Numbered from the stretch's first letter, positions 8,249-17,288 are shown. The stretch: 64,000 bases of DNA from Flavobacteriia bacterium (GCA_015999765.1 JAECQR010000001.1:248001-312000); one strand, 5' to 3'. Translations and numbers: made by a program. The notes: generated from the sequence alone by a model not told the origin.

Positions 8249-10042
8249 TTACTGCTTCTTTGCCCAGAGTTCCATTTTCCGGTCTAAAACGTCGAGCGGA
8301 AGGCATCCCTGATTCAGCACTTCATCATGAAACTTCGCCAAACTGAATTTACTGCCAAGCTCCTTCTGATATTGATCCCGAAGTTCACGGATTTTCAGTG
8401 CGCCAATTTTATAACTCAAGGCCTGTCCCGGCATTGCCATATAACGCTCTATTTCTGCAGTAGCGGCAGCTTCATCATAAGAAATATTGCTCAGAAAATA
8501 TTTAATGGCTTCCTCACGGTTCATGGTTCCCGAATGTAGGCCTGTATCAACTACAAGGCGCACCGCACGAAGCATCTCATCACTAAGTGAACCCATTTTC
8601 TGATAAGGGTCTGTATAAAGCCCGAATTCTGAACCCAGCGATTCACAGTACAATGCCCAACCTTCACCATACGCGCCGAACCAGCCGAAGCGCATGAATT
8701 TGGGCAGCGAAGTGTTTTCCTGCTGCAGCGAAATCTGGTAATGGTGACCGGGAATAGCTTCGTGTAAAAACAGGGATTCCATGCCGGAAGTTACATTGAA
8801 TTTAGCAGGATCAGGAATCGGGATATAGAAAATACCGGGTCTTTTACCATCGGGAGTGCCCACCATATACTCGGCGCTTGCACTGGCTTCCCTAAATTTT
8901 TCGGTTTGGCGGATTTCAAATGCTGTTTTCGGCGTTACCGTAAACATGGTTTTCAGCTTTGGTTCGATTTTCTTTAAAATACCGTTGAACCCGTCCAAAA
9001 CTTCTTTACTGGTTTTGTATGGAAATGCTTTTGGATCGCTTTTAACATGGGCGATAAATTCGTCTAAAGTCCCGCTGAACTGTACTTTTTGTCTTACTTT
9101 TTCCATTTCAGCGCGTATTCCCGCAACCTGTTCCAAACCTATCTTATTGATTTCTTCGGGGGTTTTTCCGGTGGTTGTCCAGCTTTTTGCGTAGTAGCCG
9201 TAGATTTCTTTCCCTTTTGGCAGCGCATTGATTCCATCTGAATTTCTAGCTTTCGGCAGATATTCTTTTTCCAGGTAATCACCCATCTTAGTGTATGCAG
9301 GGATAATTTTTTTAGAAATCAATTCTTTAAATAATCCTGTGAATTTTTCTTTCTGAGCATCAGTAAAGTTTTTTGGAAAATTCTTTACCGGTCCATAAAA
9401 AATATTCTTATCTAAATCAGCCGACGTAATTTCTTCCGCTCGCATCTGAGGAATCATTTTTACCACCAATTTCTTTGGCAATACATAATTGTTCGCTGTC
9501 CCCTCGCGGAAGTTTTCGATTGCAGTCTGCATCCAAACCGGGAATTTATCAGCTCTTTTCAGCCAGTCATCATAATCTTTTTCAGTTTTGAACGGCTGGC
9601 TTCCCTGCCCGCTTCCCAGCAAAGGAAAATCCAGCGGAAGTCCGCCAAACTGCGTGAAGGGAATGTATTCCGGATGATAAGCGTAGCGCTCTATTTTATC
9701 TTTCAAAGTATAATCCAGCACATCGTAAGTCGTTTTATCCTCGTCGCTCAGGCTTTCATAATCAACTTTATCCAGTTGATTCTGCACCGTGTTATAAAAA
9801 GAGATTTCGCCGGAAATAAAATCTTTGTCAATATTGATGGGCAACTGGTCGTTATACCGCAAATCTCCCTGTGCAGTGGCTTCCAGCGGATAAAGCTTCA
9901 GATATTGCTCGTAGTAGTTTGCCGCAATTGAATCTATCTCGAGCGGCGTTTCTCTGGTGATGGGTGAATCGGATTTCTTGCAGGAAGCTAACCCGGCCGA
10001 TATACCGATGATTATAAGTATTCTGTGAAAAATTTTATTCAT
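8249..10042 (-). CDS. DUF885 family lipoprotein, probable zinc metallopeptidase
   Basis: A 597-residue protein with a lipoprotein signal (lipobox LASC, Cys21), so it is anchored in the outer or inner membrane facing the periplasm. The family hallmark FLHEAIPGHHYQ lies at residues 425-436 with His427, Glu428, His433 and His434, which looks like a variant zinc site. AYGEGWALYCESLG follows about 25 residues later and may supply the third ligand. The substrate is not established for the family. No partner gene is evident nearby. Confidence 0.85.
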   Translation of the reverse strand: MNKIFHRILIIIGISAGLASCKKSDSPITRETPLEIDSIAANYYEQYLKLYPLEATAQGDLRYNDQLPINIDKDFISGEISFYNTVQNQLDKVDYESLSDEDKTTYDVLDYTLKDKIERYAYHPEYIPFTQFGGLPLDFPLLGSGQGSQPFKTEKDYDDWLKRADKFPVWMQTAIENFREGTANNYVLPKKLVVKMIPQMRAEEITSADLDKNIFYGPVKNFPKNFTDAQKEKFTGLFKELISKKIIPAYTKMGDYLEKEYLPKARNSDGINALPKGKEIYGYYAKSWTTTGKTPEEINKIGLEQVAGIRAEMEKVRQKVQFSGTLDEFIAHVKSDPKAFPYKTSKEVLDGFNGILKKIEPKLKTMFTVTPKTAFEIRQTEKFREASASAEYMVGTPDGKRPGIFYIPIPDPAKFNVTSGMESLFLHEAIPGHHYQISLQQENTSLPKFMRFGWFGAYGEGWALYCESLGSEFGLYTDPYQKMGSLSDEMLRAVRLVVDTGLHSGTMNREEAIKYFLSNISYDEAAATAEIERYMAMPGQALSYKIGALKIRELRDQYQKELGSKFSLAKFHDEVLNQGCLPLDVLDRKMELWAKKQ

Positions 10043-10141
10043 TTCTTTTCTTTTTATGACTTGCTAAATTATAGTATTTTGTTTAAAAATTTCAATTCAA
10101 AAAACCATATCATTGGGAAATTCAAAAAAGAAACAAATAAT

Positions 10142-10171
10142 TTTGCGCAATCAATCAATTTTTTATCTTTG
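10142..10171 (+). promoter_or_regulatory. Bacteroidota sigma-A promoter for the acidic orphan gene
   Basis: TTTG at 10142-10145 and TATCTTTG at 10164-10171 are separated by 18 bases, a full match to the consensus in sequence and spacing. The ATG follows 46 bases later. Confidence 0.75.
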
Positions 10172-10217
10172 TTGGGTTAGATCACAAACAATTAATTAAC
10201 ACTATTTTCTTAAAGAA

Positions 10218-10679
10218 ATGAAAGGGATTTTAAAAATCTACCACCCTGAAGAAACCCTTAAATATCACCTCAGAAGCACTTACTGCAAAGCGGTTTACAG
10301 CAATAAACAACATTTTCTGGAAGTTGAGATTATTACAGATGATTCTCTGGATCACGTGGATGATGACTCGCTGCAATATCCGTTTCCGCAGTTGTCGCTG
10401 AAGATTTTCGATTTTCTTATTGATGAGGCGGAACTCAACGGTAAAACCTTTGTGATCAACGATTCCAACGACGAAACCTATACAGAAGTTGATCTTTTCG
10501 ATGATGAAGATGCTTATCTTTACGATAACGAGTTAAAATTCGATACGGATGCAGAAGAAGAACTGCAGCTTTACTGGAAAGGAAATATCGATGATTTCTA
10601 CACCGGATCCGATGAACCAATTCCTTTCAAGCTCAAATGTCATTTCAAGGCAGACGAGATCATCGTGGAAGAAGAGTAA
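10218..10679 (+). CDS. Hypothetical acidic cytoplasmic protein
   Basis: I do not recognise this 153-residue protein. It is very rich in Asp and Glu (for example DLFDDEDAYLYDNE and TDAEEEL) and has no signal peptide or membrane segment. Two cysteines are present but form no metal motif. It has a consensus promoter and precedes exbB by 100 bases without a clear terminator, so it may be cotranscribed with exbBD-tonB. Confidence 0.75.
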   Translation: MKGILKIYHPEETLKYHLRSTYCKAVYSNKQHFLEVEIITDDSLDHVDDDSLQYPFPQLSLKIFDFLIDEAELNGKTFVINDSNDETYTEVDLFDDEDAYLYDNELKFDTDAEEELQLYWKGNIDDFYTGSDEPIPFKLKCHFKADEIIVEEE

Positions 10680-10779
10680 CCATCTGCAACTTTCATTTTC
10701 TATTAAATCTTCTATTCATCGGCTTTTTTACAATATTAATTTAAAATTGCCGTTCAACTTTATAATCAAGAATTAAAAA

Positions 10780-11460
10780 ATGTTTTTACAAACTCCTACA
10801 CAAGTCATTAATACTACGACCGAAAAACATGTGTTTTCTCTCTGGGAAATTCTTTTCAGCGGCGGTTTGCTCGGCAATGCCATCATGATTTCAATCTTTC
10901 TGCTGGGGATTCTTGCGCTATATATATTTCTCGAAAGATATTTTTTCATCAAAAGATCTTCCAAGGAAACCCCGAATTTCCTGGAAAACATTAAAGATTT
11001 TGTGCAGGAAGGCAAAATACAGACTGCTGTAGATTACTGCAGAACCATCGACTCGCCAGAAGCAAGGATGATTGAAAAAGGTTTGGCAAGAATCGGAAGA
11101 CCCATTTCTGACATTTCGAATGCGATGCAGAACCAAGGACAATTAGAAGTTTCGAAGCTTGAGAAAAACCTGAACATTCTGGCTTCCGCTTCGGGAGCGG
11201 CTCCGATGCTTGGATTCCTTGGAACCGTAGTGGGGATGATTATGGCCTTCTTCGAAATTTCAAATGTTACCGGTGCTGTGAGTCCTAAACTTTTGGCTTC
11301 CGGAATTTATACCGCGATGGCAACTACTGCTGTGGGTTTATTTGTGGGGATTCCCGCTTATTTCTTCTATAACATTTTGGTAACAAATGTTGACAGACTT
11401 GTTCTGAAAATCCAAACTCATGTTAACGACTTTCTTGATGCCCTAAACAAACCGCTTTAA
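10780..11460 (+). CDS. exbB: ExbB/TolQ-family proton channel subunit
   Basis: A 226-residue inner-membrane protein of the MotA/TolQ/ExbB family. There is one transmembrane helix near residues 24-47 and two more in the C-terminal half, with the family signature ASASGAAPMLGFLGTVVGMI followed by GIYTAMATTAVGLFVGIPAY. With ExbD it uses the proton gradient to energise TonB. Its TAA stop overlaps the exbD ATG by one base (TAATG), so translation is coupled. Confidence 0.92.
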   Translation: MFLQTPTQVINTTTEKHVFSLWEILFSGGLLGNAIMISIFLLGILALYIFLERYFFIKRSSKETPNFLENIKDFVQEGKIQTAVDYCRTIDSPEARMIEKGLARIGRPISDISNAMQNQGQLEVSKLEKNLNILASASGAAPMLGFLGTVVGMIMAFFEISNVTGAVSPKLLASGIYTAMATTAVGLFVGIPAYFFYNILVTNVDRLVLKIQTHVNDFLDALNKPL

Positions 11461-11858
11461 TGGAACTGAAACGCAGAAACAGAGTAAATGCTGAGTTCAG
11501 CATGGCATCGATGACAGATATCATTTTCCTGTTGTTAATCTTCTTTATGATCACGAGTTCGGCGATCAGCCAAAGCGCGATTGATGTAAAACTTCCGAAA
11601 GCCGATGCTACCAATCCCAGCATTCAGGATCCTTCAACTGTTACCATTAAGGAAGATGGCAAATATTTTGTAAACGATAAGGAAATCCCAAAAGAACAGC
11701 TGGAAAATGTTCTGGTAACAGCACTGAAAGATGTGGAAAATCCCTCTTTCACTATTCGGGCTGATGAAAACACTAAGCACAAAGATGTGGTTTTTGTAAT
11801 GGGAATTGCAGAAACGCATAAATTTAATTTAGCGATTGCAACCACTCAGGAGAATTAA
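11460..11858 (+). CDS. exbD: ExbD/TolR-family energiser subunit
   Basis: A 132-residue protein with a single N-terminal transmembrane helix (about residues 19-39). The essential membrane aspartate is Asp20 in FSMASMTDIIFLLLIFF, and a periplasmic domain follows. It sits between exbB and the TonB-like gene with one-base TAATG overlaps on both sides, the classic operon layout. Confidence 0.93.
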   Translation: MELKRRNRVNAEFSMASMTDIIFLLLIFFMITSSAISQSAIDVKLPKADATNPSIQDPSTVTIKEDGKYFVNDKEIPKEQLENVLVTALKDVENPSFTIRADENTKHKDVVFVMGIAETHKFNLAIATTQEN

Positions 11859-12700
11859 TGAATTACACCTTACAACATAAAAAAGTTGAAGAAAGAGACA
11901 GAAGGAACAGTGCGATCATTACTTTCCTTATTTCGCTGTTGGTTTTCCTTGGAATATTCTTTTACAAATTCACTAAAATTACCGAAAAACCTGAGGAAAT
12001 TACCACAATGCTGATCAATTTCGGCGACAACCAAAACGGCGCTGATGCTGAAGAACCTGCAAATCAGGACGGAAGTTTAGCCGCAAATACTGAGGTTTCC
12101 ATTCCGGAACCCGTTCAGGAAAATATTTCCGAAACCAAACCGGAACCTAAAACCGTTGTTACAAAACCAGTGGTAAAAGAAAAAGTTATTACAGGAAGTA
12201 ACACGAAAGTTTCAGCTCCCAAAGCCGAAAAGCCTGTGAAAGCAGCTCCGGCTAAAACTTCAGCAAAAAAAGCCGTAACACCAAATTCCACTACCGGCAC
12301 CGGCGACGGAAAAGGAACTGCAGCTGTCGGGAATTTAATTAAAGGGCGCGGTACCAAAACCAGCACTCAGGGAACAAACGGAACCACCGGAAACCAGGGT
12401 GACCCGCTGGGTGGCGACGGTAACGGCGACAGTAAAATAGGCATCGACAGAAATCTGGTGGGTTTTATCCCCGGAACCATGGGCCGAGGCGGTGCGCAGC
12501 CTTCGCATAACTGTTCTGCCAGCGGAACCATTAGCATTGCCTATACGGTAGACAAAGCCGGAAATGTTACTTCAGCCCGCAGATCAGGCGGAATTTCAGA
12601 TCCCTGTGTCGCTTCTACTTCAGTAGCCTGGGTGAAACAGTATGTAAAAGCCGAAAGAGCCAGCACTTCATCAACCGGGACCTACAGAATTACCTTTTAA
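11858..12700 (+). CDS. tonB: TonB-like energy transducer
   Basis: A 280-residue protein with a transmembrane helix near residues 19-38, a Lys/Pro/Ala-rich linker (about 85-145), and a Gly/Thr-rich stretch (145-215). The small C-terminal domain contains GTISIAYTVDKAGNVTSAR, which resembles the TonB C-terminal fold. Cys219 and Cys250 flank this domain and may form a disulfide in the periplasm. It would carry force from ExbBD to TonB-dependent outer-membrane receptors. Being third in the operon supports the assignment; a TolA-like role is the alternative. Confidence 0.85.
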   Translation: MNYTLQHKKVEERDRRNSAIITFLISLLVFLGIFFYKFTKITEKPEEITTMLINFGDNQNGADAEEPANQDGSLAANTEVSIPEPVQENISETKPEPKTVVTKPVVKEKVITGSNTKVSAPKAEKPVKAAPAKTSAKKAVTPNSTTGTGDGKGTAAVGNLIKGRGTKTSTQGTNGTTGNQGDPLGGDGNGDSKIGIDRNLVGFIPGTMGRGGAQPSHNCSASGTISIAYTVDKAGNVTSARRSGGISDPCVASTSVAWVKQYVKAERASTSSTGTYRITF

Positions 12701-12704
12701 TTTT

Positions 12705-12831
12705 TGGGCGCTAATTCCCTGCTTTCACTACTCGCTTCCGCTGTTGCGGAGAGTTCAGACATGCCGTTCAATCAGGAGCGCGTTCGGGATCTCATAAGAT
12801 TATTCAGGATTTTTAATAACATAAAATCCTG
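12705..12831. repeat. GC-rich intergenic repeat-like sequence with two hairpins
   Basis: Directly after the tonB stop is a GC-rich tract with GGGCGCTAATTCCCTGC and CTCGCTTCCGCTGTTGCGG. It is unlike the AT-rich spacers around it and shares its order of short words with the tract at 51499-51603. It contains the hairpin TCCGC-TGTT-GCGGA (12737-12750). A second, perfect 9-bp hairpin, CAGGATTTT/AAAATCCTG, lies at 12805-12831; it lacks a T tract. Confidence 0.4.
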
Positions 12832-12872
12832 CAAAATTTCCGGAATCTAAAAACTTTAATCAAATTTGCATC

Positions 12873-14111
12873 ATGACAAATCAGGAATATCAGGAAGCGG
12901 TAGAATGGCTTTTTGTGCAGGCGCCAAATTACCAGATCGACGGTAAAAAAGCTTACAAGCCCGGCCTCGAAAACATCACGAAACTCTGCGATTTTTTCGG
13001 TAATCCACAGGATAAAATTAAGACCATCCACATTGGCGGAACCAACGGAAAAGGCTCTACAAGCAATATGCTGGCTTCAGTCCTTCAGGAATCATGTTAT
13101 AAAATTGGGATTTACAATTCACCGCACCTCGTCGATTTCACCGAAAGAATTAAGGTGAACGGAAAAAACTGTAATCAGGAATTCGTCTACGACTTTATCC
13201 AGAAACTCAAAAAACTGCCTGCAGACATTCGACCTTCTTTTTTTGAATTCACGACGATCATGGCTTTCGAATATTTTGCTCAGCAAAACGTAGATTTTGC
13301 CATTATTGAAGTCGGACTTGGCGGAAGATTAGACTCGACCAACATCATTAAACCTTTGGTTTCAGCCATCACTAATGTTGCGCTGGATCATCAGAATATC
13401 CTGGGAAACACGGTCGAAGAAATCGCAAAAGAAAAAGCCGGAATCATCAAAAGTAACATAAACATTATAAGTGGTGATGAAAATGAAACGGTAAAATCAA
13501 TCATCAGACAAAAAGCGGCAGAAAATAATTCAGAATGGGTTGATGCCACTTTAATTGATACTCATGTACCTTCGGACTTGAAAGGAAACTATCAGCAGAA
13601 AAACATTAGAGTAGTTTTAGCACTTATAGACGAACTTAGAAATTTAGGAATAATAATTCCGCAGGAAAAGGTAGAAAAAGGCTTACTGAACGTTCAGAAA
13701 AACACCGGTTTTATCGGCCGCTGGTTCGAATTCTCAACCGATCCACTAATTATTTGCGACACCGCTCATAATCAGGCAGGTTTAGAAGAGGTTTTTGCCC
13801 AACTCAATTCCATCCCGAAATTCAAACATATTGTTCTTGGGTTTGTGAAAGACAAAAAAATTGATGAAGTTTTAAAGATTCTTCCGGAGAATTCCACCTT
13901 CTATTTTGCCAAACCTTACCTCAACCGGGGCCTTCACCCCAGTTTTTATGAAGACGCATTGAAAAAATCGAAAATTTTTTATAAAATTTTTGATGAAGTG
14001 AATGATGCATATCTTTCTGCAAAACAGAATCTTAAAAACGGAGAAATGATTTTTATCGGCGGAAGCAACTTTGTAGTGGGAGAATTTTTAGAAAAAAATT
14101 TGCAGAAATAA
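12873..14111 (+). CDS. folC: Dihydrofolate synthase/folylpolyglutamate synthase
   Basis: An ATP-dependent Mur-ligase-family enzyme that adds glutamate to dihydropteroate and folates. At 412 residues it has the usual length. The P-loop is GGTNGKGST (about residues 55-63). FFEFTTIMAFEYFA, the GLGGRLDSTN motif and DHQNILGNT complete the family pattern, and CDTAHNQAG marks the C-terminal domain. It is on the same strand as exbBD-tonB but separated by the GC-rich tract, so coexpression is uncertain. Confidence 0.93.
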   Translation: MTNQEYQEAVEWLFVQAPNYQIDGKKAYKPGLENITKLCDFFGNPQDKIKTIHIGGTNGKGSTSNMLASVLQESCYKIGIYNSPHLVDFTERIKVNGKNCNQEFVYDFIQKLKKLPADIRPSFFEFTTIMAFEYFAQQNVDFAIIEVGLGGRLDSTNIIKPLVSAITNVALDHQNILGNTVEEIAKEKAGIIKSNINIISGDENETVKSIIRQKAAENNSEWVDATLIDTHVPSDLKGNYQQKNIRVVLALIDELRNLGIIIPQEKVEKGLLNVQKNTGFIGRWFEFSTDPLIICDTAHNQAGLEEVFAQLNSIPKFKHIVLGFVKDKKIDEVLKILPENSTFYFAKPYLNRGLHPSFYEDALKKSKIFYKIFDEVNDAYLSAKQNLKNGEMIFIGGSNFVVGEFLEKNLQK

Positions 14112-14129
14112 AAAAACCTTGTATATTTG
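14099..14129 (+). promoter_or_regulatory. Promoter of tRNA-Val
   Basis: TTTG at 14099-14102 and TATATTTG at 14122-14129 are separated by 19 bases. The tRNA begins 37 bases after the -7 box. The -33 box overlaps the end of folC. Confidence 0.75.
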
Positions 14130-14166
14130 CCAAACCAAAAAACGAGATATCTCGAACACTGGTAAA

Positions 14167-14241
14167 GGGCTCTTAGCTCAGTTGGTTCAGAGCATCTGGT
14201 TTACACCCAGAGGGTCGGGGGTTCGAATCCCTCAGGGCCCA
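14167..14241 (+). tRNA. tRNA-Val (anticodon UAC)
   Basis: A 75-nt cloverleaf. The acceptor stem GGGCTCT pairs with AGGGCCC (one G-U), the D arm is AGCTCAGTTGGTTCAGAGC, and the anticodon stem TCTGG/CCAGA holds the loop TTTACAC with anticodon TAC. The T arm GGGGGTTCGAATCCCTC has the standard TTCGAAT loop. The discriminator is A and CCA is not encoded. A promoter lies upstream and a terminator directly downstream, so it is a single-gene unit. Confidence 0.97.
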
Positions 14242-14243
14242 CA

Positions 14244-14272
14244 AACTCCTCAAGAAATTGAGGAGTTTTTTT
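14244..14272 (+). terminator. Terminator of tRNA-Val
   Basis: A perfect 10-bp stem AACTCCTCAA/TTGAGGAGTT closed by a GAAA tetraloop is followed by a T tract, starting 3 bases after the tRNA. Confidence 0.92.
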
Positions 14273-14600
14273 GTGCTAAAAATCTATCTCTTGGTTTAAT
14301 CCGGGGTACAGAAATTCTTAATCCTTTCACATTTCACTTTATTTCTTGAAAGTATGCCTTTTTTGGTGTACAAAAAGGTGCGCATCTTTGTGAAGAAAGG
14401 AAGGTCAAAGGAATGTCAAAGCAATATAAAAGGTAATTAAAAATAAGTGAGAATGGTGGCCTGATCAAAAATCCGGAGCGCACAAACTCCCCACATAGTC
14501 GGGGAGTTTCTTTGGGGGTGAAATCACCCGTTTTCCGTGCAGGATACAAATTCTAAACAAAATCCTTCAATTTTTATTAATTTTATCTCAAAACACAGAT
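14273..14600. other. Gene-free stretch after tRNA-Val, possible decayed insertion or small RNA
   Basis: No credible protein gene is seen. A promoter-like pair, TTTG (14362-14365) and CATCTTTG (14383-14390) with 17-base spacing, overlaps an imperfect palindrome centred on TGCGCA. It could drive only the 7-codon frame MSKQYKR. A second terminator closes the region, and just before it ten bases (CACAAACTCC) repeat the sequence that follows tRNA-Val. The layout hints at a lost tRNA-linked element or a small transcript of about 100 bases; neither is proven. Confidence 0.35.
14484..14513 (+). terminator. Second terminator-like hairpin downstream of tRNA-Val
   Basis: A perfect 9-bp stem AAACTCCCC/GGGGAGTTT with an 8-base loop is followed by CTTTGG. 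No gene ends just before it. Confidence 0.65.
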
Positions 14601-16136
14601 ATGCTAGTAAAAATTTACGGAAGCGCCATTTTCGGAGTTTCTGCGCAAACGATTACGATCGAGGTTAATGTAGATACTTCCGGCGTAGGCTATCATCTTG
14701 TGGGACTTCCCGATAATGCAATCAAAGAAAGCAGTTACAGAATTTCAGCAGCCCTGAAGAACGTAGGGTTTAAGATTCCCGGCAAAAAAATAACCATCAA
14801 TATGGCGCCGGCGGATTTACGAAAAGAGGGCTCAGCATATGATCTCAGCATCGCCCTGGGAATTCTCTCCGCTTCAGAGCAGATCAAAGCCGAAGAAATA
14901 GGAAATTACATCATTATGGGGGAACTTTCTCTTGATGGTGGTCTTTTACCCATCAAAGGAGTGTTACCCATTGCAATAAAAGCACGGGAAGAAGGTTTTA
15001 AAGGAATCATTCTCCCGAAACAGAATATCCGTGAAGCTGCTATAGTAGATCAGTTGGAAGTTTACGGTGTCGAAAATATCAAAGAAGTTATCGATTTTTT
15101 TAATGAGGGAATCCCGCTGGAAAGAACTATTATTGATACCCGAAAAGAATTTCAGGATAAAATCAACTTCTTCCCGACCGATTTTTCTGAAGTGAAAGGC
15201 CAGGAAACCGCCAAACGCGCCATGGAAGTTGCTGCAGCGGGCGGACACAACATTATTCTTATCGGACCACCGGGAAGCGGCAAAACCATGCTTGCAAAGC
15301 GGGTTCCGAGTATTCTTCCGCCATTAACCCTGAAGGAAGCGTTAGAAACTACCAAAATACATTCTGTAGCCGGCAAAATTGGCACGGAAACTTCTTTAAT
15401 GACGGTAAGACCTTTCAGAAGTCCACATCATACAATTTCAGATGTGGCATTGGTTGGAGGGGGGAGTTATCCACAGCCCGGGGAAATTTCCCTTGCGCAC
15501 AACGGCGTTCTATTTCTGGACGAAATGCCCGAATTCAAAAGAACTGTACTCGAAGTAATGCGCCAGCCACTTGAAGACCGTGAAGTCACGATTTCACGCG
15601 CAAAATTCACCGTTAATTATCCTGCGAGTTTTATGCTCGTGGCGAGTATGAATCCAAGTCCCAGCGGCTATTTTCCGGATGATCCCAACAATACTTCCTC
15701 GCAGTTTGAAATGCAGCGGTATATGAATAAACTTTCGGGTCCTTTGCTCGACAGAATCGATATTCATATTGAAGTTCAGAAAGTGGAATTCGACCAGCTC
15801 TCTGACAAAAGAAAAGGCGAAAAAAGTGACGAAATCCGCACCCGTGTTTTAAAGGCGAGGGAAATTCAGACCAAAAGATACCACAACGCTGACATTCATT
15901 ATAATGCCCAAATGGGTCCGAAGGAAATTGAAAAATACTGCGAACTCGATGAGACCTCGCAAAACCTCATCAAAACCGCGATGGAAAAACTGAATCTTTC
16001 AGCGAGAGCCTACGACCGAATTCTGAAAGTTGCCAGAACCATCGCCGATTTAGAACTCGCCGAAACCTTAAATTCGAGTCATATTGCCGAAGCGATTCAG
16101 TATAGAAGCCTCGACCGGGAATTCTGGAATGTTTAA
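14601..16136 (+). CDS. comM: ComM/YifB family Mg-chelatase-like AAA+ ATPase
   Basis: A 511-residue protein with an N-terminal Lon-protease-like ChlI domain, a central AAA+ domain and a C-terminal domain. Walker A is GPPGSGKT (about 222-229) and Walker B is GVLFLDEMPEF. The family member ComM is a hexameric helicase that promotes branch migration during natural transformation. dprA, another transformation/recombination gene, lies 2 kb downstream. The start ATG is the only one compatible with the conserved first residues of the family. Confidence 0.92.
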   Translation: MLVKIYGSAIFGVSAQTITIEVNVDTSGVGYHLVGLPDNAIKESSYRISAALKNVGFKIPGKKITINMAPADLRKEGSAYDLSIALGILSASEQIKAEEIGNYIIMGELSLDGGLLPIKGVLPIAIKAREEGFKGIILPKQNIREAAIVDQLEVYGVENIKEVIDFFNEGIPLERTIIDTRKEFQDKINFFPTDFSEVKGQETAKRAMEVAAAGGHNIILIGPPGSGKTMLAKRVPSILPPLTLKEALETTKIHSVAGKIGTETSLMTVRPFRSPHHTISDVALVGGGSYPQPGEISLAHNGVLFLDEMPEFKRTVLEVMRQPLEDREVTISRAKFTVNYPASFMLVASMNPSPSGYFPDDPNNTSSQFEMQRYMNKLSGPLLDRIDIHIEVQKVEFDQLSDKRKGEKSDEIRTRVLKAREIQTKRYHNADIHYNAQMGPKEIEKYCELDETSQNLIKTAMEKLNLSARAYDRILKVARTIADLELAETLNSSHIAEAIQYRSLDREFWNV

Positions 16137-16156
16137 ATCTTTAGGAAATACGCCAG

Positions 16157-17263
16157 TTAATCTGCGAAAGGCTTAATCAACTTCTTGTTTTTCTCTCTGT
16201 TTTCGAAACCTAAATTGTACGAAAATCCGACACCCAGCGTTTGTTTCATCTGAAGTTTCTGAAGCTGGTCGTGATCATAAAGCAAATCAAGACTGATTAC
16301 GGTGGAAATAAATTTGTTGAAACGGATGTTTAAAGTTCCGTTATATGCAATATCAACCCGTTCTGGGTGGGTTACATAGTTGCTGAAGAAGTTCACCTGA
16401 TTTACCAGATTGATGTCTTTATAAATTTTCAGGCGGTAAAGAATGTTCACGAGCGCACCTAATTCCGAACGAACGCTTTGTCCGTCTCTTTCCAAACCAT
16501 ATTTCCCGGCTTTCTGCAGAAAAGGATCGGTAACGAAAGTGAATTTGCCGTTAACGGGTCTGAAAATTACCTGGAAATTCTCATTCGGGTTGTAGGAGAT
16601 ACCGAGACCGGCATTTAAATAACCTGGTGACATAAATCTGGAAACCCTGTCTTCGAATTCAGGATTGGGCGTAACCGAATAATTGTAGCCGGGAGAAAAC
16701 TGCGACAAAAACTGAAAACCGGTAGAGAGATAGAAATTCTTACCGATATCATAACCGTAATTGGTCATGAGGTTGATGTAATCCTCAGTTTTTCGGGATG
16801 ATTCTCCCTGTGTGGTCACAAAACCGTAACCAAGCTGAAGGTTGTTATCAAGAAAATGTTTGCGGTTCTTATAACTTAAATTATAGTTGATTTTTCCGAT
16901 AATGCCAATATTGTTATTCCCCCCGGAGTTCCAGTTCGAAAAAGATGATTGGTTGAACACCAGATTATTCTGGCCGAAGTAAAACCACCGTACCGGTTCT
17001 TTAAGTTTCAGGAGGTTATAAGGCGTGATTGGTATATCTTCTGTAATGTTGGAAATCACTACTTTATCGCGGATCACAATGGTATCTTTGAAATGCACAT
17101 CAAAATTGACAAGTTTAGGATTGGCAAGACTGTCTAAATCCAAAGACACAGAATCCCATCGTCGCTGCGAAATCGAATCAATTTCCTTTAAAATATTTCT
17201 GCCTTCCTGGGAATAGGCAAACACCGACATCAACAATAAAAAAAAGGCAATAAACTGTCTCAT
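16157..17263 (-). CDS. DUF3078 family secreted protein, likely outer-membrane beta-barrel
   Basis: About 368 residues with a Sec signal peptide starting MRQFIAFFLLLMSVFAYSQ. The core has the alternating aromatic strands of a beta-barrel, for example QSSFSNWNSGGNNNIG and LSTGFQFLSQFSPGYNY, and ends in a strand with aromatic residues. I placed the start at 17263 and not at the upstream ATG at 17287, because that ATG is part of a TATGTTTG -7 element and the extra eight residues would spoil the signal peptide. Convergent with comM. Molecular function is unknown. Confidence 0.8.
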   Translation of the reverse strand: MRQFIAFFLLLMSVFAYSQEGRNILKEIDSISQRRWDSVSLDLDSLANPKLVNFDVHFKDTIVIRDKVVISNITEDIPITPYNLLKLKEPVRWFYFGQNNLVFNQSSFSNWNSGGNNNIGIIGKINYNLSYKNRKHFLDNNLQLGYGFVTTQGESSRKTEDYINLMTNYGYDIGKNFYLSTGFQFLSQFSPGYNYSVTPNPEFEDRVSRFMSPGYLNAGLGISYNPNENFQVIFRPVNGKFTFVTDPFLQKAGKYGLERDGQSVRSELGALVNILYRLKIYKDINLVNQVNFFSNYVTHPERVDIAYNGTLNIRFNKFISTVISLDLLYDHDQLQKLQMKQTLGVGFSYNLGFENREKNKKLIKPFAD

Positions 17264-17280
17264 AGGCTGCAAATTTAAGG

Positions 17281-17288
17281 CAAACATA
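17281..17288 (-). promoter_or_regulatory. Putative -7 element for the DUF3078 gene
   Basis: On the minus strand TATGTTTG matches TAnnTTTG and lies about 17 bases before the chosen ATG. A second match, TAAATTTG, is at 17270-17277 but would leave almost no leader. Confidence 0.5.

Noticed and set aside
14334-14549. A 71-codon minus-strand frame in the gap after tRNA-Val
   Set aside because: It runs through a strong terminator hairpin and a promoter-like site, shows no recognisable motif, and has no plausible promoter of its own.
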